From the NCBI GenBank assembly GCA_002454505.1, contig DKJA01000069.1, positions 1-18,482 of the forward strand: 18,482 nucleotides of DNA. Reading direction: 5' to 3'. Made by a program: the position numbers and the translations under genes. This document shows, piece after piece, positions 7,533 through 14,755 of this stretch; position 1 is the stretch's first letter, and each line of letters starts with the position of its first letter. The stretch is from Oxalobacteraceae bacterium UBA6704 (GTDB taxonomy: Bacteria > Pseudomonadota > Gammaproteobacteria > Burkholderiales > Burkholderiaceae_D). The notes beneath the pieces are model-generated. The model made no database searches. It was not told the origin of the DNA and saw only the letters and a list, made by a program, of their open reading frames with translations.

Positions 7533-8102
7533 CTATTGCTGCTTGAGGCGGGCCAGCACGGCCTCGTCGGTGACCGGCTGCCAGCCGGATTCATCCCAAT
7601 ACACCCACCCGCCCACGTAACTGTAGAACCGGTTGTCGGGTGCAACATCCTTGCGGATCACTTCGGTCCCGCCGGCAATGACGACACTGTTGTCCGGAAC
7701 GTCGCGGAAGACCACGGCATTGGCACCGATCCGCACGTTGTGGCCAACGCTGACCTTGCCAACGATCTTCGCGCCGGCACCGATGTAGCAGTTGTCGCCG
7801 ATCGTCGGCACGCCCATGCCTTTGGAATCGGGCAGCGCATTGGAGCCGATGGTCACTTGCTGGAATATCACGCAGCCCTTTCCGACCCTGGCGCCACCGG
7901 ACACGAAGACGCTTTTCATGCCATGAGGAAAGCATGGCTCGCCGTCGAAATGGGAATTCCACGCTACCGAACTATTGTTCTCGTACTGGTACAGGCTGTA
8001 CAAGCTCATCAGTATCTTACGCAGCAGCGGATTGCGGGTACTGCGGCACAATTTTTTGAGCTTCCACACACCGATCGGCATGACAAGCAGTCTTGCAAGC
8101 AT
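7533..8102 (-). CDS. Left-handed beta-helix acetyltransferase, serine acetyltransferase-like
   Basis: A 189-aa hexapeptide-repeat protein of the serine O-acetyltransferase/polysaccharide acetyltransferase type, expected to use acetyl-CoA in the cytoplasm. After an alpha-helical, basic N-terminus (1-60), the repeats run from about 62 to 150 and include PHGMKSVFVSGGARVG (59-74), VTIG (83-86), PTIGDNCYIGAGAKIVG (99-115) and IGANAVVFRDVPDNSVVIAG (125-144). It lacks the long N-terminal domain of CysE and sits between glycosyltransferase and uronate genes, so O- or N-acetylation of a sugar in the repeat unit is more likely than cysteine synthesis. The last 30 residues form an aromatic-rich tail (RFYSYVGGWVYWDESGW). 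The start is supported by GGAGGA 6 nt upstream. Confidence 0.88.
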   Translation of the reverse strand: MLARLLVMPIGVWKLKKLCRSTRNPLLRKILMSLYSLYQYENNSSVAWNSHFDGEPCFPHGMKSVFVSGGARVGKGCVIFQQVTIGSNALPDSKGMGVPTIGDNCYIGAGAKIVGKVSVGHNVRIGANAVVFRDVPDNSVVIAGGTEVIRKDVAPDNRFYSYVGGWVYWDESGWQPVTDEAVLARLKQQ

Positions 8103-8165
8103 TTCTGGTCCTCCGTCGCCTCAGCGCAGCAATGGGTTCAATTCGACACCGGCCACCGGGGCACC

Positions 8166-9242
8166 TCAGGCGGGTTGCATGCCCAGCTGCCGGTACAGGG
8201 TCTCGAGGCGCGGCAGAATGACGGCGCTGGAGAATGTCCGTTCCACCTTGTGTCGGGCCGCGGAGCCCATGCGGCGGGCAAGATCCGGGTCGGCGATCAT
8301 CTGCACCAGCCGCGCCGCGATGCCATCGACATCGCCCGGCGCGACGAGAAAACCTTCCACGCCGTCGGTCACCGCATCGGGAATGCCGCCTACCGGCGAC
8401 GTGATGACGGGCAGTCCGGCCGCCATCGCTTCCAGCAAACTCATCGGCAAGCCTTCGTTGTACGAAGGGAGGCAATAAATCCACGCCTGCTGCAGCAGCG
8501 CAGCGCGGCGCTCGGCGCCGACCCAGCCCAGCATCTCCACCCGGTCCGCGACGCCCAGTGCCGCAGCACGCTGCCGCACGCCGGCCACATCGCCGTCGCC
8601 GCCCAGCAGCAACCGGGCCCGCGCAGCAGCAGGCCGCGCGGCAGCCTCGACAAGATCGAAGCTGCCCTTGCGCTGCCCCAGCCTGCCGAGAAACAGCACG
8701 TCGCCGGACTGCCGGTTTCCCCATGCCGACGCAGGCGGCAATACGACAGGATTGTGAATGGCGTGCACCGGCACCTCGATGCCGATCCCCGTCATCCAGT
8801 CCCTCCACGCCGATGACAGCACGACCACGGCAGCAGACGAGTTGAAGACCCGGCGTATCAACGCCTTCCGGCGCGCACCGCTTTCCTTCTCGTAGAAAAT
8901 GGCAAATTCGGCGCCGTGCAGATGCATGATGTACGGTACCCGGAACAGTCGGGCCAGTGCCACGAAAGCCATCTTGCGCCAGAAGCTGGCCCGCGACGCG
9001 ACGTGAATGTGAACCAGACCGACGCGCTGCTGCAACAGCAGCCAGCCAAACCTGGCCATTGCCCCCAGCATGGCCGCCAGCTTGCGCAGCGCGCCGCCAT
9101 CCCGGTGCGTTGCCAGATAAACGGAAGGGTAGCGGGCGAACAGCCCCGCTTCGCGATAGACCTTGACGACCGACGCCACGCCCCCCTGGGTGGTGAAGTC
9201 CGTGCCCAACATGACCAGCAACTTGCTTGTTTTCGATGACAT
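8166..9242 (-). CDS. Glycosyltransferase family 4 (GT-B fold)
   Basis: A 358-aa GT4 enzyme. The N-terminal half shows the glycine-rich donor-side loop FTTQGGVASVV (16-26), VHIHVASRASFWRK (77-90) and HLHGAEF (107-113). The C-terminal half has FLGRLGQRKGSFDLVEA (184-200), GGDGD (214-218) and a complete EX7E motif from Glu263 to Glu271 (YNEGLPMSLLEAMAAGLPVI, 261-280). It probably adds one sugar to the lipid-linked repeat unit. The ribosome-binding site before the ATG at 9242 is poor, and the region just upstream contains a hairpin with a T-run, so its expression may be reduced relative to its neighbours. There is a 63-bp gap to the acetyltransferase. Donor specificity is unknown. Confidence 0.9.
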   Translation of the reverse strand: MSSKTSKLLVMLGTDFTTQGGVASVVKVYREAGLFARYPSVYLATHRDGGALRKLAAMLGAMARFGWLLLQQRVGLVHIHVASRASFWRKMAFVALARLFRVPYIMHLHGAEFAIFYEKESGARRKALIRRVFNSSAAVVVLSSAWRDWMTGIGIEVPVHAIHNPVVLPPASAWGNRQSGDVLFLGRLGQRKGSFDLVEAAARPAAARARLLLGGDGDVAGVRQRAAALGVADRVEMLGWVGAERRAALLQQAWIYCLPSYNEGLPMSLLEAMAAGLPVITSPVGGIPDAVTDGVEGFLVAPGDVDGIAARLVQMIADPDLARRMGSAARHKVERTFSSAVILPRLETLYRQLGMQPA

Positions 9243-9259
9243 CTGTGCCCGATCGGCGT

Positions 9260-9299
9260 AAAAAATCCACGGAGGAATACGGCACCTGTGCCACCCTCC
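9260..9299 (-). terminator. Possible intrinsic terminator or attenuator hairpin
   Basis: On the minus strand an imperfect hairpin has outer arms GGAGG/CCTCC and inner arms GGCA/TGCC. A short GTGGA stretch and then six T residues (9265-9260) follow. It sits between the stop of the adenylating enzyme gene (9313) and the ATG of the next glycosyltransferase (9242). The internal loop and the 5-nt gap before the T-run make it weaker than the terminator at 12094-12131. Confidence 0.4.
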
Positions 9300-9312
9300 G
9301 GCCGCATGCCGG

Positions 9313-10653
9313 TTATCCGGCCTGCCGTGTTTCGTTGACGACCCAGCGGAATTTCCCGGCGGCCGTATTCGGCAGATCGTCCTTCAGGACGACTTCCACC
9401 GCGATATGGGCATCGACCAGCTGGTGCACGTTGTCGACCAGCCTGTTCTTGTCGGCATCACTGAAGCGGGGGCCCGGCACGACGCGGATCTGCCATGTGC
9501 CAGCTGCCACCTGGGCCACCTGGGACTTGCGGATATTTTCCACGCCCTTGAAAGCGAAAGTCAGCACGGAAGGGCTGATGATGCTGCCATCGGCGCTCGT
9601 GATGGCATCCTCATACTTGCCGGTGACGTGCTCGATCATCGGGAACGGCCGGCCGCAGCGGCATTGGCCAGGCTTCCAGCGCGTGCGGTCGCTCAACCGG
9701 TAGCGCACCAGCGGCATGGCCAGGTTGTGATAGGTGGTGCCGACGATGAAACCCGGGCCGTCGGTGGGACGGTCATGCTCGTCCAGGATCTCCACGTGCG
9801 AATAGTCGCTGTTGATATGCATTTCGCCGTGCTCGCATTCGGTGGCGAACGCAACCCGCTCGGCCATGCCATACATGTCCATGATGCGCGCGCCCAGCCG
9901 CTCCACGATCAGTTCACGCTGATGGGGATACAGCGGCTCGGATGCCGTGTAAATGAACGGAATTTTCAACGACCTGCCGCGCCGGGCAAGATACATCGAC
10001 AGCGTATGGGCGGTGGAGGGATAGGCCTGCAGGATGGCCGGCCGAGCCTGCTCGATGCGATCGATGATCGGATCGACACAATCGTCCGTCAGGTGGCGCG
10101 ACGAAAGCAGCAGTTGCCTGTCATAGCGGTTCCAGAACCAGAACGGCGGCGTCCGCCGGTCGAGGGCGACGACCATGTCACCGCGCAGGGTGGCGCGGGT
10201 GCTGCTGTCGTCGTACCCGGACCACTCCCAGTGGCGGCGGATGAAGGCATTTTCCATCAGCACCGATTCCATGCTGCGCAGGATCTGCAGTGGCGTGCCC
10301 GTCGTGCCGCTGGTCTTGCCGACTGCCTGCCATGGCAGCTTGCGCCCCTCACGGGGATAGAACTCGGCCGGACGGCCCAGCAGGGTCACCTTGTCGATCA
10401 CGGGGAAAGACTCGCGTAGTACGGTTTCTGCCTCGGCAGGAGAAAAACGGGCGTCGATGTGGCGGTAGGCCGGCAACCTGGCTATGGCGGCCTGCAGCGT
10501 ACGGTGCAGGGCGTGCCGGCCCTGCTGCCGCACCGCGTCCGGGGCCAGCCGCTCGTTTTGCCGCAAGCGCTTCACAAAGCTGCGCGCGAACGCATTTTCC
10601 CTGATTAACGAGCGCAAGCCATAATGCAGCTCGTTTTTAATGGTTGAACTCAT
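9313..10653 (-). CDS. Phenylacetate-CoA ligase-like (PaaK/CapK family) adenylate-forming protein
   Basis: A 446-aa member of the ANL adenylating superfamily resembling PaaK and CapK proteins of capsule loci. The ATP/phosphate-binding motif is KTSGTTGTP (113-121), followed by YTASEPLYPHQR (235-246), MYGMAERVAFATECEHG (260-276), YRLSDR (318-323), a CRCGRPFP (331-338) element and a C-terminal AAGKFRW with Lys434. Such proteins activate a carboxylate as acyl-adenylate and usually pass it to CoA. The substrate here is unknown, but its place between two glycosyltransferases suggests an acyl or amino-acid substituent on the sugar chain. The frame extends to 10764, but I chose the ATG at 10653 because GAGG lies 6 nt upstream; the ATG at 10665 has no such site. 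Confidence 0.85.
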   Translation of the reverse strand: MSSTIKNELHYGLRSLIRENAFARSFVKRLRQNERLAPDAVRQQGRHALHRTLQAAIARLPAYRHIDARFSPAEAETVLRESFPVIDKVTLLGRPAEFYPREGRKLPWQAVGKTSGTTGTPLQILRSMESVLMENAFIRRHWEWSGYDDSSTRATLRGDMVVALDRRTPPFWFWNRYDRQLLLSSRHLTDDCVDPIIDRIEQARPAILQAYPSTAHTLSMYLARRGRSLKIPFIYTASEPLYPHQRELIVERLGARIMDMYGMAERVAFATECEHGEMHINSDYSHVEILDEHDRPTDGPGFIVGTTYHNLAMPLVRYRLSDRTRWKPGQCRCGRPFPMIEHVTGKYEDAITSADGSIISPSVLTFAFKGVENIRKSQVAQVAAGTWQIRVVPGPRFSDADKNRLVDNVHQLVDAHIAVEVVLKDDLPNTAAGKFRWVVNETRQAG

Positions 10654-10740
10654 GTACTGCCTCATTACATCGGGTGAACCCGTCGATACACCATCTGCAT
10701 GCCCCGCACGGCGGCAGGGCTGACGGGATCGTCCCACTTC

Positions 10741-10773
10741 ATTATCGTTTAGCCAACAAATCATAGCACAGGA
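10741..10773 (-). promoter_or_regulatory. Weak candidate promoter upstream of the CapK-like gene
   Basis: The 143-bp gap between the upstream glycosyltransferase and the CapK-like gene is AT-richer than the genes and holds two -10-like hexamers on the minus strand, TATGAT and GATAAT (10746-10741). No -35 better than 3 of 6 matches accompanies them. A short CAGGA/TCCTG inverted repeat is nearby. Read as a possible internal promoter only. Confidence 0.2.
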
Positions 10774-10796
10774 TGGCTGTCCTGAAGGCGCACGAC

Positions 10797-11930
10797 TCAG
10801 GCGTGCAGCACATCCTCATAGACCTGCAGTTCCTTGCTGATCCATGCATCGATACTGTAGACATCGACGATATGACGCCGTGCGGCGGTGGCCATTGCAC
10901 GGTAATGGGCGTAGTCCGCCTGGATGCGCGGGATGGCAGCGGCAAATGCGGCGGCGTCGCCGGGCGGGAAATAGGTGGCGTGCACGCCTGGCTCCGCCAC
11001 TTGGCGGTGGCCAGGTATGTCGGACAGCAGGACTGGCACCTCGCAGGCCATCGCTTCGATGACCGATGCGGGGCACCCTTCGTTGTGCGATGCCTGGACA
11101 TACAGGTCGATGTCACGGTTCAGCATGCCGGGAATGTCATCGACATGGCCGGCAAATGTGATGTACGGTTCCAGCTGATGCTGCGCCACCAGCGCAATGA
11201 GCTCGTCACGCAGTTCGCCCGCGCCGACCAGCGTCAGGTGGAGATTGCGTTCGCCCTGCGCGACCAGCAGGCGCATCCCTTCGATGATCAGCGGGATGTT
11301 CTTGACCACATTCATGCGCCCCACGAAACCGAGCCGCAGCGTGCCGTCATAGCTGTGCGGAACCTGACGGCTGAACCGCTCGACATCGGTGGCATTCGGC
11401 ACGGTGACAAGGCGGTGCCGGGCGACACCGAAGTCGGCCATCATTTCGCTGATGTGCGCGCCGACACAGATCAGTTTCCGCATCTGCGTGGTATCGAAGA
11501 GCCACCGTTTGCGCTTGAGCGGGTCGAGGAACCGCAGGCGGCCGCTGGGCACCGGCGTGCTGCCGATCGAACGGACAAAGCGCACCTGCGGATGCAGGCG
11601 GGCCAGCTGGTTCAGCAGCTTTGCCGACGGATTGAAATAAACGTGAACGATATCGTAGCGTCCCTCCCGTATCAACCTGCTGGCGGCACGCGCATAGGCC
11701 AGCGCGGCACCGGGCTGGCGCAGCCCGAACTGGTCCGGCAGGCCGAAATGCAGGCCCACATCCGGTGCGTGGACACGCGCGGCATCCGCCGCGGCGGGAC
11801 GCCGGATGCCATCGAATGCAACATCCATTTGGTGCCCCTTGGCATGCAGGGCCTTGGCCTGCGCCAGCACCATCCGTTCGAGCGTGCTGAAATTACTGAT
11901 GGGATAACCCATGAAACGAAGTATGCGCAT
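10797..11930 (-). CDS. Glycosyltransferase family 4 (GT-B fold)
   Basis: A 377-aa GT4 enzyme that opens the left transcription block. Features include MRILRFMGYPISNFSTLE (1-18), DIVHVYFNPSAKLL (93-106), VPNATDVERF (177-186), LGFVGRMNVVKNIPLIIE (200-217), LVGAGELRDEL (234-244) and the EX7E pair Glu284/Glu292 in SHNEGCPASVIEAMACEVPV (281-300). The open frame continues to 12149, but that extension would cover the terminator of the upstream gene and has no family similarity. The ATG at 11930 starts the conserved MRILRF stretch and has AAGGGAG immediately before it (rather close spacing). The substrate is not predictable. It is the first gene after an intrinsic terminator, so it needs its own promoter. 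Confidence 0.88.
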   Translation of the reverse strand: MRILRFMGYPISNFSTLERMVLAQAKALHAKGHQMDVAFDGIRRPAAADAARVHAPDVGLHFGLPDQFGLRQPGAALAYARAASRLIREGRYDIVHVYFNPSAKLLNQLARLHPQVRFVRSIGSTPVPSGRLRFLDPLKRKRWLFDTTQMRKLICVGAHISEMMADFGVARHRLVTVPNATDVERFSRQVPHSYDGTLRLGFVGRMNVVKNIPLIIEGMRLLVAQGERNLHLTLVGAGELRDELIALVAQHQLEPYITFAGHVDDIPGMLNRDIDLYVQASHNEGCPASVIEAMACEVPVLLSDIPGHRQVAEPGVHATYFPPGDAAAFAAAIPRIQADYAHYRAMATAARRHIVDVYSIDAWISKELQVYEDVLHA

Positions 11931-12071
11931 GGCTCCCTTAGTTGACGTGCCGCCATGCTGGCGCGCATCGTATGGTGGTGGACAATCGCTTGCAGCCTTG
12001 CGTCGGCCGCCGCCCCGCACGGCCACGCGCGCGACGACCCGCGTGGCCGGCAGCGGCCGCCACGTGGCAGC

Positions 12072-12094
12072 GCTCAATCGATGCCATTTTAGCA
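12072..12094 (-). promoter_or_regulatory. Candidate promoter for the left block (extended -10 or sigma54-like)
   Basis: Directly after the terminator T-run the minus strand reads TGC-TAAAAT (12094-12086), an extended -10 match with a poor -35. Overlapping it is TGGCAT-N5-GAGC (12086-12072), with GG and GC separated by 10 bp as sigma54 requires but with only partial -12 consensus. Either would give a leader of roughly 130-150 nt before the glycosyltransferase ATG at 11930. Neither is strong; they are the best matches I see in a gap that must contain a promoter if the terminator works. Confidence 0.3.
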
Positions 12095-12131
12095 AAGAAA
12101 AAGGGCGATTGCCGTTTCCCGGCAATCGCCC
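12094..12131 (-). terminator. Strong rho-independent terminator after the secreted heparinase-like gene
   Basis: On the minus strand GGGCGATTGCCG, a 5-nt loop and CGGCAATCGCCC form a perfect 12-bp stem, followed at once by TTTTTCTTT. It lies 39 bp past the stop codon at 12171. It should end transcripts coming from the right. Confidence 0.9.
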
Positions 12132-12170
12132 CCACCACCTCGAGATCATGCGGCCCGTGCCGCCGCAGCC

Positions 12171-14420
12171 TTACTTGCCGATCGCGATCGTATCGCTGCC
12201 AACCTTCAGCGTACGCCCGGTGGCCGTGGTGCTCAGTTGCACGGCAGGACGCTTGCAGCCAACGTCGAGCAGGACCAGGAACTCGGCCGCCGTCGCCGCC
12301 GGCAGCACGAAGGCCGCATGATCCTCGAACGTACCGGCCAGCGGCGCCGTACCAGCCCATTTCTTGAAGGTTGCCGGCGTGGGGCCGATGGAGCGCACGC
12401 ACACGCTGCGCGCACCATTGGTGATCTGGTACTCGCCCGTTTGCGGATTGGTGATCGACACCGGTGCGTGGAAGTTCCACTCGAACGAGCGCGCCACGGG
12501 TGCTGCCAGGATGTCGCGCACAACCACGGCATTGCTGTTGCGCAGATACCAGACCTGGCGACGCGCGGTGCTGAGCGCAGTGCCGTACGACTGAATTGCA
12601 TCGCCCTCGACGAAATCGACGGACGATGTTGTCGAGAAGGCCGTGATCTTGCTTGGCCGGCCCAGATTCTCCACATTGCCGGTGATCAGCTGGCCGATGC
12701 CGCCGTCATACGTCACGGCATTGTGCGCCTTGGTCTGGCGGTACCAGTTCGCCGCCATCGGCGAACCGTAGTAATCCTCGTAGCCCGCTTCGATCAGCAG
12801 CGGCACGCCGCCGCTGAACAGCACAACGCTGTTCTGGTCGCCGTGGCTGTGGTTGTACGCACCGAACGGGCTCGACTTGAAGAACACCGAGGTCCGCGCA
12901 GTATCCGTGATATTGCTGTGCATGGCTGCCCAGCCGATACTCGGGAACACGGCGGCGTTCGCTGGCGCCACCGGCGTGACCGTCGACGCCGGCATCGGAT
13001 AAGGAGCCTGCAGCAGGTTCGACGGCTCTTCCGAACCAGCCAGCGATTTGTAATACCAGGCCGCCTGCGGAGTCGCGAAACGCGCTGCGAAACCCTTCAC
13101 CGCGCCCATGTTCGGCACCAATTCATGTTCGTCGCCGAATACATTGTTCTTCGTGCCGGGTGGCAAGAACTGCATCAGGAAATTCAGGAAGCCTGCCGAC
13201 CAAGGTTTGGTGAACAGGTCGACGCCTGTCGTCAGCTTGAGCGTTTGCCACAGTTGCGTAGAGATGACGGCCGTGTACGTACCGTATGCCGTGCCGTTGG
13301 CAAACCCGCCTTCCGGGCTGCTCCAGATGTAGATCTGGTGAGCGTAGGCGCGGAACGAATAAGTGAACCATGCATCTGCTTCGGGGATCAGGCCCACGGA
13401 CAGCGCTGCGATCACGGTCAGATAGCCGAGGTTCGAACCGCCGTGCGAATCGAACGGATACATGTCCAGGCGGCCGTCTGCACCGGCGACGTCCTGATAC
13501 ATCTGTTGCGTACGCACGTTCACGCTGGCCAGCCAGCGCGCGCGGCGGCCCGCGTCGCCGGTGCCGATCTCGTTGTACAGCTGGTCGATACCCTTGATCA
13601 GCGCCAGCGCGATCTGGCGGCTCGGCGCATCGGTGTAGATGTACGCCGTCGGGCCGGAAACGCTCAGTGCCGCCAGCGCATCGCCGCGCCGCAGCGCTTC
13701 GTTCAGATACTTCACTTCGCCGGTCAGGCGGTACAGCAGCGCCGCCGATTCGAGCTGGCGCGCGGCGCCACTGATGCGCTGGCCGATCTTGACCAGTTGC
13801 GCAGCCTTCGCGGCACTGTTCTCGGCGGCGGGGTAGACCACCCATTCGCTGTCGGAAACATCGGTCATGCCCGGGATGCGCCATGCCACGTCATTGACCA
13901 TCGCATCGAACGCGGGCTTGCGCTCGGCCAGCTGGGGAGCGGACCAGTTCTTGTACGTCTGGAAGCCGATCTGCAGCGAGCGCGGCCGGCTGCGCGACTG
14001 CGTACGGCTGCGCAGCGTTTCGTCATCAGGGATCTCGAAGTCGGCGGACGCGCTGGTGATCACGAACGTGCGCAGCGCCGTCCAGTCGGTCGTATTGCCG
14101 GGACGCACACGCCAGGAGTAGGTGCCGGGCGTCAGCTTCTTGGCCGGCAGGTACCAAAGGCGGCTGACCGGGATATTCTTCACGCCGTCGGGACCCGTCA
14201 GCTCGAGCATATACTGCGCCGGCTTGCTCTTGTGACGCGGCCACTGGATGCCCGGCGGGTTCTGCGCCTGCACCTGCATATTGGCCGGCAGCGGACGCAC
14301 CACCGCCAGATCGTTGGTGACCTGCGCATCGGCCCAGTCGCCAAAGGCGAAGCAGGCAGTACTTGCAGTCAGCAACGCTGCAGCGACTGCAGACCCCAAC
14401 AGCGAACGGAAAACTTTCAT
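12171..14420 (-). CDS. Secreted heparinase II/III-fold protein (DUF4962-like), putative uronate polysaccharide lyase
   Basis: A 749-aa exported protein. The N-terminus MKVFRSLLGSAVAAALLTAS is a clear signal peptide with likely cleavage after ACFA (residue 25); Cys23 gives a poor lipobox (STAC), so a lipoprotein is less likely. A fibronectin-like N-terminal domain (about 35-125, with YSWRVRPG) is followed by an (alpha/alpha) toroid with SHGGSNLGY (325-333) and ANGTAYGTY (374-382). The C-terminal beta-sandwich carries YNHSHGDQNSVVLF (522-535) and TKAHNAVTYDG (563-573). His326, Tyr379/Tyr382 and His524/His526 are candidate catalytic or metal-site residues of this lyase family. It probably cleaves polymer in the periplasm or outside the cell. 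GGAG precedes the ATG at 14420. A promoter upstream and a terminator downstream make it a single-gene unit. Confidence 0.86.
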   Translation of the reverse strand: MKVFRSLLGSAVAAALLTASTACFAFGDWADAQVTNDLAVVRPLPANMQVQAQNPPGIQWPRHKSKPAQYMLELTGPDGVKNIPVSRLWYLPAKKLTPGTYSWRVRPGNTTDWTALRTFVITSASADFEIPDDETLRSRTQSRSRPRSLQIGFQTYKNWSAPQLAERKPAFDAMVNDVAWRIPGMTDVSDSEWVVYPAAENSAAKAAQLVKIGQRISGAARQLESAALLYRLTGEVKYLNEALRRGDALAALSVSGPTAYIYTDAPSRQIALALIKGIDQLYNEIGTGDAGRRARWLASVNVRTQQMYQDVAGADGRLDMYPFDSHGGSNLGYLTVIAALSVGLIPEADAWFTYSFRAYAHQIYIWSSPEGGFANGTAYGTYTAVISTQLWQTLKLTTGVDLFTKPWSAGFLNFLMQFLPPGTKNNVFGDEHELVPNMGAVKGFAARFATPQAAWYYKSLAGSEEPSNLLQAPYPMPASTVTPVAPANAAVFPSIGWAAMHSNITDTARTSVFFKSSPFGAYNHSHGDQNSVVLFSGGVPLLIEAGYEDYYGSPMAANWYRQTKAHNAVTYDGGIGQLITGNVENLGRPSKITAFSTTSSVDFVEGDAIQSYGTALSTARRQVWYLRNSNAVVVRDILAAPVARSFEWNFHAPVSITNPQTGEYQITNGARSVCVRSIGPTPATFKKWAGTAPLAGTFEDHAAFVLPAATAAEFLVLLDVGCKRPAVQLSTTATGRTLKVGSDTIAIGK

Positions 14421-14609
14421 GATTACTCCAGATAAATGACTTGGGGGGTGCACAGGCGGCGCGTCCTGTGGCAATCAGTTGACCGTATCGGAATTGTCGG
14501 ATGCGCCAGTCACTGCCCGGCCCGGGCCAGGCTACGGATGAAATGTACAGGCGTGACTATACACGGGCGCCGCACGGAAGGTGTTGGGATACGGCAACTG
14601 GGCGCTCAT

Positions 14610-14633
14610 TTTTAACGCTTTTATTCGTTAAAA
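14610..14633. repeat. Inverted repeat TTTTAACG-N8-CGTTAAAA, operator-like
   Basis: Two perfect 8-bp arms (14610-14617 and 14626-14633) are separated by 8 bp. Adding one T in the left arm extends the symmetry to CATTTTAACG. It covers the predicted -10 and start region of the lyase promoter, the usual place for a repressor site. The AT-rich composition stands out in this DNA. Confidence 0.6.
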
Positions 14634-14648
14634 TGAACACCCTGTCAA
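14620..14648 (-). promoter_or_regulatory. Sigma70-like promoter for the secreted lyase gene
   Basis: A perfect -35 TTGACA (14648-14643), a 17-bp spacer and a -10 AATAAA (14625-14620, 4 of 6 matches). Transcription would begin near 14613 and run left into the lyase gene. This is the best sigma70 match I found in the window. Confidence 0.6.
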
Positions 14649-14755
14649 GTCCGCGGTGCCAAAAGTTGGTAAATTCCGTACAAACGGGGCAGGAAGTGCA
14701 ACAAGTAGAGGCAACGACGACGGCCATCCATCGTGCGACCGCCGCGCCATCGCCA

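Larger units (their letters stand above)
14421..14755. other. 335-bp intergenic region without a gene
   Basis: This lies between the flippase and the secreted lyase. It contains the promoter and inverted repeat listed separately, and a GC-rich stretch with the palindrome GGCCCGGGCC (14519-14528). I find no conserved ORF, no tRNA and no clear terminator for the flippase gene. From the predicted start site the lyase mRNA would have a leader of about 190 nt. Confidence 0.7.

Noticed and set aside
1..11930. Reading the left block as a classical alginate operon
   Set aside because: Only manC and algD homologues fit; no alg8, alg44, algK, algE, algG or algX-like gene is seen, and Wzx/Wzy/EpsI genes lie in the same locus.
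12237..14435. 732-aa plus-strand ORF opposite the secreted heparinase-like gene
   Set aside because: It mirrors the codon structure of a GC-rich gene on the other strand, its product is low-complexity (His/Arg/Gln/Ala-rich) and shows no family motif.
14519..14528. GGCCCGGGCC palindrome as a terminator of the flippase operon
   Set aside because: It has no loop and no T-run on the minus strand, and lies beyond the lyase promoter.
14638..14662. TGGCAC followed by TTGACA, resembling a sigma54 site
   Set aside because: The spacing puts TT rather than GC at the -12 position; the TTGACA is better read as a sigma70 -35 element.
14711..14728. Possible sigma54 promoter (GGCCG...TTGC) on the minus strand upstream of the lyase
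   Set aside because: The GG and GC elements are 11 bp apart instead of the required 10, and the -24 element lacks TGGCAC.
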